The notes below the pieces were generated by a model. It was given only the letters and a program-made list of their open reading frames with translations, did no database searches and was not told the DNA's origin. The position numbers were made by a program, and so were the translations under genes. Source: an uncultured Alistipes sp. (lineage in GTDB: Bacteria > Bacteroidota > Bacteroidia > Bacteroidales > Rikenellaceae). From it: a stretch of DNA of 11,262 bases. The stretch covers positions 1 to 11,262 of the forward strand of contig CAAGKW010000170.1 in NCBI GenBank assembly GCA_900770585.1. Direction: 5' to 3'. Shown here one piece after another: positions 6,815 through 11,262 of the stretch. Positions within the stretch are counted from its first letter, which is position 1, and the number at the start of each line of letters is the position of its first letter.

Positions 6815-7030
6815 TTATTTCTTAAACCACTGAGCAGCCTTATCCTTTGCGTAGAAATAGTAGAAAGCAGCACCAATCATATAGGGCACCAAGATTACGA
6901 TCAAAGCCATAACCAGCTTACCTACAATATCAAGATCCTTGCGCTGAAAGATCTGAACCGAAAGAATGATCTGGATTACCAGACATACCAAGCCAATAAT
7001 CATTGTCAATATAAATTTAGAGTTAAACAA
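6815..7030 (-). CDS. Small two-helix membrane protein, PLDc_N-like
   Basis: This 71-residue protein has two hydrophobic helices (about 6-27 and 38-60). They are joined by a polar loop with RKDLD and a GKLVMALIVILVPYMIG stretch, ending in a short basic tail. The pattern of a GK-started second helix with a central Pro followed by Gly and a YY-rich end resembles the PLDc_N domain found alone in many small membrane proteins. Such proteins have no known function. The start is a TTG at 7028-7030, because the in-frame codons upstream run straight into the truA stop; the next ATG (residue 10) would cut off half the first helix. Only 6 bases separate it from truA, so the two are likely one transcript. 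Confidence 0.7.
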   Translation of the reverse strand: MFNSKFILTMIIGLVCLVIQIILSVQIFQRKDLDIVGKLVMALIVILVPYMIGAAFYYFYAKDKAAQWFKK

Positions 7031-7036
7031 TAGTTT

Positions 7037-7798
7037 CTATTTCGTTTTGCGCTCGAATACTTCGGGCGAATACTGCACATCATTCAAAAACAGTCCCTGC
7101 GCAGGTGCCGAGCCCGACGAGCGCGACAGATCGCGTGCGGCAACAATCTCAGCAAAACCCTCAGGAGTCAGCTTACCCACACCGACATCGACCAACGTTC
7201 CGACAATTGCACGCACCATATTACGCAGGAAACGGTCGGCAGCAATCGTAAACTCCAAAACCCCATCGTCCAATACTCGCCAACGAGCCTCGTAGATGTG
7301 GCAAATGTTGGTCGTATTGTTCGAATTGAGCTTTGCAAACGAGGTAAAGTCCTCGAAATCAAACAATCGAGCCGCTGCCTCGTTCATCGCCTCAACATTC
7401 AGCGTAGCGTAATATTGCCACGCATAGGCACGAGTAAACGGATTCTTCGCCGGTTCAATGCGATAGCGATATTCACGACGCACAGCTCCGAAACGAGCGT
7501 GAGCATCATCAGCCACTTGCGAAATGCTCATCACCGCAATATCTCGGGGCAAAATTGCGTTTAGGTGATAGGCGAAACTCGACGTGTCGGCAATCGGTTG
7601 CGCAGCATCGAAATGAGCCACATAGTACGATGCGTGAACACCCGTATCGGTACGTCCCGCACCCACGATCTCCGTAGGGCAGCGCAGAAGAGTAGAGAGC
7701 CCCTGCTCGATGCTTTGCTGCACCGAGGGAGCCGACTTCTGGCGTTGCCAGCCACAGTAGGCTGTGCCGTCGTAACGCAACTCGATAAAGTATCGCAT
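7037..7798 (-). CDS. truA: tRNA pseudouridine(38-40) synthase
   Basis: TruA isomerises uridines 38, 39 and 40 in the anticodon arm of many tRNAs. The 253-residue length is normal. The N-terminus RYFIELRYDGTAYCGWQRQ and the catalytic block GAGRTDTGVHA (46-56, nucleophile Asp51) are diagnostic. The C-terminal FLRNMVRAIVGTLVDVG segment (about residues 190-206) and the DLSRSSGSAPAQGLFL block are also family-typical. The start ATG at 7796-7798 fits the conserved N-terminus. A consensus promoter lies about 40 bases upstream. The small membrane-protein gene follows 6 bases after its stop. Confidence 0.97.
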   Translation of the reverse strand: MRYFIELRYDGTAYCGWQRQKSAPSVQQSIEQGLSTLLRCPTEIVGAGRTDTGVHASYYVAHFDAAQPIADTSSFAYHLNAILPRDIAVMSISQVADDAHARFGAVRREYRYRIEPAKNPFTRAYAWQYYATLNVEAMNEAAARLFDFEDFTSFAKLNSNNTTNICHIYEARWRVLDDGVLEFTIAADRFLRNMVRAIVGTLVDVGVGKLTPEGFAEIVAARDLSRSSGSAPAQGLFLNDVQYSPEVFERKTK

Positions 7799-7835
7799 AA
7801 AACCCGTAAGCCGATCTTACCACATTAATAGCCAA

Positions 7836-7867
7836 CAAATGTAATATAAAAATCTAAAACAATCAAA
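7836..7867 (-). promoter_or_regulatory. Promoter of truA
   Basis: On the minus strand, TTTG (7867-7864), a 20-nt spacer and TACATTTG (7843-7836) match the Bacteroidetes consensus exactly. Transcription would start near 7829, about 30 nt before the truA ATG. Confidence 0.75.
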
Positions 7868-7872
7868 AAATA

Positions 7873-7904
7873 TTTCATTTTCCGCGTCTAAAATTGTATC
7901 TTTG
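7873..7904 (+). promoter_or_regulatory. Promoter of the lepB-yigZ-pyrBI run
   Basis: TATCTTTG (7897-7904) is a perfect -7 element, and TTTC (7873-7876) 20 nt upstream is a one-mismatch -33. Expected start is near 7911, giving a leader of about 75 nt before lepB. The -33 box is 5 bases from the -33 box of the opposing truA promoter. Confidence 0.72.
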
Positions 7905-7911
7905 TCGGTTG

Positions 7912-7946
7912 AGAGCAGCCCGAATCAAAAACGGGCAAATTGCTCT
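7912..7946 (+). promoter_or_regulatory. Hairpin at the start of the lepB leader
   Basis: AGAGCA (7912-7917) pairs with TGCTCT (7941-7946), and GCCCG (7918-7922) pairs with CGGGC (7932-7936). That makes 11 pairs around an A-rich 9-nt loop with a 4-nt bulge (7937-7940). It lies at the predicted 5' end of the mRNA. No T-run follows, so it is not an intrinsic terminator. It may stabilise the transcript or bind a factor. Confidence 0.5.
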
Positions 7947-7985
7947 GAAAACAAACATTTTAACAGCTAATTGAAAGTTTGAAAA

Positions 7986-9344
7986 ATGGATAAACTGAAA
8001 CAGATATTCACCAACCGTTGGGTTAAATTCTCACTCGCTGCCACGATTTACACGCTCTGGTTCGTAGTTTGGACCGGAAATTTGTGGTGGTTGCTAGGTT
8101 TGATCGTCATTTTCGATGTCTATGTGACCAAATTTGTTACGGGTCGTTTGAGCCGCGTAAACGAGCAATTCAAAGCCAAGAGCAAGCTCTATCGCACAAT
8201 CGAAGAGTGGGTCAGCGCAATTATCTTTGCAACGGTCGTGGCGTCGGTAATCCATATCTTCATCTTCCAGATGTACGTGATTCCGTCGTCGTCGATGGAG
8301 GGCACTTTGCTCGTCGGTGACTACCTCTACGTGAGCAAAGTGACCTATGGTCCGCAGATGCCCAACACGCCGATCTCGTTCCCGTTTGTGCACCACACAA
8401 TGCCCTTCTCGAAGACGGGCGCTAAGTCCTATTCGGAGGCTATTCAGCGACCTTATCATCGATTGAAGGGCTTGCGTCAGATCGAACGCGACGATGTGGT
8501 GGTATTCAACTTCCCTGCGGGCGACACCGTGCTATTGGAGCGTCAGGATAAGACCTACTACGACGTTCTGCGCTACTATCAGCAGCAGTATGGACACACC
8601 GAGGGGCGTCGTCGTTTGGAGCAGGATTTCACGATCGTTGCTCGCCCCGTCGACAAGCGCGAGAACTATATCAAGCGTTGCGTTGCCATTGCGGGCGACA
8701 CGCTCTCGATTGTCAATGGAGAGGTGATAGTCAATGGGGAGAAACAACGCGAAATTCCCGAAAAACAACACCTTAACTTCGTAACGACCAACGCACCGAT
8801 CAGCCTCACGGCATTCAAGAATCTGGGCATTAGCGAGGTTTCGGGCGCAGGCTTAAACTACTCGATGCACCTGACCGAGGCCGAAGAGAAAACTGTAAGC
8901 GAAATGCGCAAAGTGGTGGCCGTAGAACGCTATAACGACGATTTACAGAATCTCGATTACTTCCCCAACGACACCTCTTACACGTGGAATATCGACAATA
9001 TGGGGCCGCTGTGGATTCCCGCCAAAGGCGCTACGATTGCCCTCAACGCCCAGACGTGGCCATTGTATCGTCGCGCTATAGAGGTTTACGAAGGCAACTC
9101 TGTCAAGGAGCGCAATGGCGAGTACCTGATCAATGGCGAGGTGGCAACCGAATATACCTTCAAGATGGATTACTACTTTATGATGGGCGACAACCGACAC
9201 AACTCGGCCGACTCGCGTTTCTGGGGTTTTGTTCCCGAGGACCACATCGTAGGCAAGGCTTCATTTGTCTGGCTCTCGCTCGATCCCGAGAAGAGCTTCC
9301 CCGCGAATATCCGTTGGAGCCGTATGTTCCGCAAAACTATCTAA
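7986..9344 (+). CDS. lepB: Signal peptidase I
   Basis: LepB removes signal peptides from exported proteins at the periplasmic face of the inner membrane. Three hydrophobic segments lie near the N-terminus (about 13-31, 33-50, 76-97). The catalytic Ser103 sits in the [10 protein letters not shown] box, the Lys base is Lys230 in [11 protein letters not shown], and the C-terminal box [16 protein letters not shown] spans 399-414. At 452 residues it is much longer than E. coli LepB (about 324). Ser103 and Lys230 are 127 residues apart, against roughly 55 in E. coli, and another long insert lies between Lys230 and the GDN box. Large LepB forms are usual in Bacteroidetes. It is the first gene of a run with yigZ (15-base gap), pyrB and pyrI. 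The ATG at 7986 gives a complete first membrane helix. Confidence 0.96.
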   Translation: MDKLKQIFTNRWVKFSLAATIYTLWFVVWTGNLWWLLGLIVIFDVYVTKFVTGRLSRVNEQFKAKSKLYRTIEEWVSAIIFATVVASVIHIFIFQMYVIPSSSMEGTLLVGDYLYVSKVTYGPQMPNTPISFPFVHHTMPFSKTGAKSYSEAIQRPYHRLKGLRQIERDDVVVFNFPAGDTVLLERQDKTYYDVLRYYQQQYGHTEGRRRLEQDFTIVARPVDKRENYIKRCVAIAGDTLSIVNGEVIVNGEKQREIPEKQHLNFVTTNAPISLTAFKNLGISEVSGAGLNYSMHLTEAEEKTVSEMRKVVAVERYNDDLQNLDYFPNDTSYTWNIDNMGPLWIPAKGATIALNAQTWPLYRRAIEVYEGNSVKERNGEYLINGEVATEYTFKMDYYFMMGDNRHNSADSRFWGFVPEDHIVGKASFVWLSLDPEKSFPANIRWSRMFRKTI

Positions 9345-9359
9345 ACGCACCCACGAGCA

Positions 9360-9971
9360 ATGGAGAACGACGTATATCGCACCATCGAGGCCGACGCCGA
9401 GGCGCTGTTCAAAGAGAAGAGCAGTAAGTTCCTCTGCTTTGCTTACCCCGTGACTACGGAGGAGCAGATACGCGAACGCCTTGAAGTGTTGTATAAGAAA
9501 TATTACGACGCTACGCACCATTGCTACGCCTGGCGACTTGGACCGCGAGGCGAATCGTTCCGCGCCAACGACGACGGCGAGCCTTCGTCGACAGCAGGCA
9601 AGCCCATTCTCGGGCAGCTGCTCTCGCACGAAATTACCGACTGCCTGATCGTGGTGGTGCGATATTTCGGTGGTACGAAATTGGGCGTTTCGGGACTGAT
9701 CGAAGCCTACAAAACATCGGCTGCCGAGGTTATCGCTGCGGCCAAGGTGGTCGAGCGCACGGTCGATGAGCGTATCGAGGTGCGATTCTCGTATATGGCA
9801 ATGAACGAAGTGATGAAAGTCGTCAAAGATCTGCAACCAAAGATTGTCGAGCAGTGTTTCGACAACCTCTGCACGATGACACTCACAATACGTCAAAGCC
9901 TCAGCGAGCAACTGCTCACGCGCCTATCGAAGGTCGAGGGTGCACAGGCCGAAATTATGACAAACAACTAA
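9360..9971 (+). CDS. yigZ: YigZ/IMPACT family protein
   Basis: This 203-residue protein has the two-domain architecture of the YigZ (UPF0029/IMPACT) family. The conserved N-terminal domain shows KSSKFLCFAYP (20-30), ATHHCYAWRLG (51-61), DDGEPSSTAGKPIL (71-84) and VVRYFGGTKLGVSGLIEAY (99-117). A smaller C-terminal ferredoxin-like domain follows, of the kind seen in elongation factor G. Eukaryotic IMPACT regulates the kinase GCN2, while the bacterial role is unresolved and may involve the ribosome or RNA. The ATG at 9360 is 15 bases after lepB and the stop is 14 bases before pyrB, which suggests one operon. Composition is host-like. Confidence 0.93.
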   Translation: MENDVYRTIEADAEALFKEKSSKFLCFAYPVTTEEQIRERLEVLYKKYYDATHHCYAWRLGPRGESFRANDDGEPSSTAGKPILGQLLSHEITDCLIVVVRYFGGTKLGVSGLIEAYKTSAAEVIAAAKVVERTVDERIEVRFSYMAMNEVMKVVKDLQPKIVEQCFDNLCTMTLTIRQSLSEQLLTRLSKVEGAQAEIMTNN

Positions 9972-9985
9972 AACAAACATAAACT

Positions 9986-10897
9986 ATGGCGAAGAAGAGT
10001 CTTATTTCAATCACCGATCTCACCAAAGATGAGATCATTCGCATTACCGAATTGGCAGCCTACTTCGAGGAACACCCCTATGAGCCCCTGCTCAATGGTC
10101 GTGTGATTGCCTCGCTGTTTTTCGAGCCTTCGACCCGCACCCGACTCAGTTTCGAGAGCGCAATCAATCGCCTCGGTGCTCACGTAATCGGTTTCTCGGA
10201 TACGGCCAACACCAGCGTATCGAAGGGCGAAACCTTCCACGACACCATTCAGGTGATCAGCAACTACTGCGATATGATCGTAATGCGCCACTCGTTGGAG
10301 GGTGCTCCGCGCTACGCCAGCGAGTTCTCGAAGGTGCCTATCGTCAATGCAGGCGACGGTGCTAACCAGCACCCCTCGCAGACACTGCTCGACCTCTATT
10401 CGATCAAAAAGACACAGGGCACATTGGACGGCATCAATATTATGATGATCGGCGATTTGAAATATGGTCGCACCGTGCACTCGTTGTTGCAGGCTCTCTC
10501 GCACTTCAACACCAAGTTCACTTTTGTCGCTCCGCCCGAGTTGCGTATGCCCGAGGAATACAAGCAGTTCCTGCGCGATAAGGGTCTGGAATATACCGAA
10601 ACGACCGAGATCGGCGACGCTATCAACGAGGCAGACATCGTCTATATGACCCGCGTACAGCGCGAGCGTTTCACCGATCCGATGGAGTACGAGCGCGTGA
10701 AGAATGTCTATGTTTTGAAGAACTCGATGCTCGACAACACTAAGGATAATATGCGTATTCTGCACCCGCTGCCGCGCGTGGGCGAGATCGCTTACGACGT
10801 CGATCAGAACCCCAAGGCATACTATTTCAACCAGACCGAAAACGGCGTTTATACCCGTATGGCAATCATCAGTTATTTGTTAGGCGTTAAAAAGTAA
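9986..10897 (+). CDS. pyrB: Aspartate carbamoyltransferase catalytic chain
   Basis: PyrB joins carbamoyl phosphate to aspartate, the committed step of pyrimidine synthesis. At 303 residues it has the family's normal length. The carbamoyl-phosphate loop [13 protein letters not shown] contains Ser49-Thr-Arg-Thr52, Lys80 lies in the mobile SVSKGE loop, and Arg101-His102 follow in [16 protein letters not shown] carries His129 and Gln132, GDLKYGRT has Arg162, and HPLPRVGEI spans 260-268. In E. coli the last motif reads RVDEI, so a Gly replaces Asp here; this is probably tolerated. With pyrI 9 bases downstream it should form the regulated dodecameric enzyme. No own promoter or attenuator is visible in the 14-base gap after yigZ, so expression probably depends on upstream promoters. 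Confidence 0.97.
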   Translation: MAKKSLISITDLTKDEIIRITELAAYFEEHPYEPLLNGRVIASLFFEPSTRTRLSFESAINRLGAHVIGFSDTANTSVSKGETFHDTIQVISNYCDMIVMRHSLEGAPRYASEFSKVPIVNAGDGANQHPSQTLLDLYSIKKTQGTLDGINIMMIGDLKYGRTVHSLLQALSHFNTKFTFVAPPELRMPEEYKQFLRDKGLEYTETTEIGDAINEADIVYMTRVQRERFTDPMEYERVKNVYVLKNSMLDNTKDNMRILHPLPRVGEIAYDVDQNPKAYYFNQTENGVYTRMAIISYLLGVKK

Positions 10898-10906
10898 AAA
10901 AGGACT

Positions 10907-11262
10907 ATGGCACACGATAATAAAATACAAGAGGTTCGCGCCATCGAGAATGGTACGGTAATCGATCACATTCCGTCGGATCAACTCTTCAAGATTATCC
11001 GCATTATGCAGCTCGATCGCGCACCCCAGCGCATCACTTTCGGCATAAATCTCGAAAGCAAGCGTATGGGCAGCAAGGCAATTATCAAGATTGCCGATCG
11101 CTATTGCCTCGATAAGGAGATCAACCGCATTGCGCTGTTTGCTCCGATGGCGATGGTCAATACGATCAAGGATTTCGAGGTGATCGAAAAGCGTAAGGTT
11201 ACTGTGCCCGAGCGCATTGAGGGTTTCGTGCGTTGCGCCAACCCCAAGTGCATCACCAATAA
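10907..11262 (+). CDS. pyrI: Aspartate carbamoyltransferase regulatory chain (3' end outside window)
   Basis: The frame is open from the ATG at 10907 to the window end; 118 residues are visible of the usual 150 or so. Residues about 10-100 form the nucleotide-binding domain that senses ATP, CTP and UTP, including VIDHIPSDQLFKIIRI (18-33), QRITFGINLESKRMGSKAIIKI and the VTVPERIEG linker. The C-terminal zinc domain begins with Cys110 and Cys115 in CANPKCITN; the second Cys pair lies beyond the edge. The chain transmits feedback from nucleotides to PyrB. An AGGA lies 3 bases before the ATG, a rare Shine-Dalgarno-like site in this window. The pyrB stop is only 9 bases upstream. Confidence 0.95.
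   Translation, partial: MAHDNKIQEVRAIENGTVIDHIPSDQLFKIIRIMQLDRAPQRITFGINLESKRMGSKAIIKIADRYCLDKEINRIALFAPMAMVNTIKDFEVIEKRKVTVPERIEGFVRCANPKCITN

Noticed and set aside
7912..7946. Attenuator terminator in the lepB leader
   Set aside because: No T-run follows the hairpin and no competing stem or leader peptide is evident.
9261..9911. 216-codon open frame opposite yigZ
   Set aside because: It is a shadow frame that overlaps the end of lepB and nearly all of yigZ, without its own signals.
10007..10765. 252-codon open frame opposite pyrB
   Set aside because: It is a shadow of a strongly conserved gene, with no recognisable domain and no promoter.
1..11262. CRISPR arrays, tRNA or rRNA genes, transposases
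   Set aside because: I saw no regularly spaced repeats, no cloverleaf or rRNA-like blocks, and no transposase or integrase reading frame on either strand.

Overview
The window reads as ordinary chromosome of a Bacteroidales bacterium, most likely Alistipes or a close Rikenellaceae relative. This is inferred from the -33/-7 promoters of the Bacteroidetes type (TTTG, about 20 nt, TAnnTTTG), A-rich leaders that mostly lack Shine-Dalgarno sites, heavy use of TCG serine codons, the long LepB, and a pyrB-pyrI pair. I could not run a database search, so the genus is a guess.

Layout. Positions 2-820 hold the 3' end of a secreted M23 peptidase with a C-terminal LysM domain. It converges on yggS (890-1555, minus strand) across a shared hairpin terminator. 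Positions 1556-3079 form a strikingly AT-rich patch with its own consensus promoter and two genes one base apart: an unrecognised two-helix membrane protein (1726-2568) and luxS (2570-3055). Normal composition resumes at a C69-family dipeptidase (3080-4759) and dihydrolipoyl dehydrogenase (4776-6167), closed by a strong terminator. A single-gene unit follows, encoding a secreted TonB-C-domain protein (6281-6754). It ends at a perfect 12-bp hairpin facing the truA operon on the minus strand (truA 7037-7798, then a 71-residue two-helix protein at 6815-7030). Back-to-back promoters between 7836 and 7904 drive truA leftward and lepB rightward. The rightward run is lepB (7986-9344), yigZ/IMPACT family (9360-9971), pyrB (9986-10897) and pyrI (10907 to the window end, cut off), with gaps of 15, 14 and 9 bases.

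How the genes work together. Most are housekeeping: cell-wall hydrolysis, PLP homeostasis, tRNA modification, signal peptide removal, 2-oxoacid dehydrogenase or glycine cleavage chemistry, and the committed step of pyrimidine synthesis with its regulatory chain. LepB is the enzyme expected to process the secreted peptidases and the TonB-like protein here.

The part that stands out is the AT-rich patch. It joins LuxS (S-ribosylhomocysteine cleavage, the source of autoinducer-2) to an uncharacterised membrane protein in one apparent transcript. The patch is flanked by similar short sequences (GTTAG and TCAAAATT at 1586-1598 and 3061-3078). It looks acquired, and it is the best candidate in the window for an undescribed system. 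No rRNA, tRNA, CRISPR array, transposase or integrase was seen, and no gene-free stretch exceeds about 190 bases.
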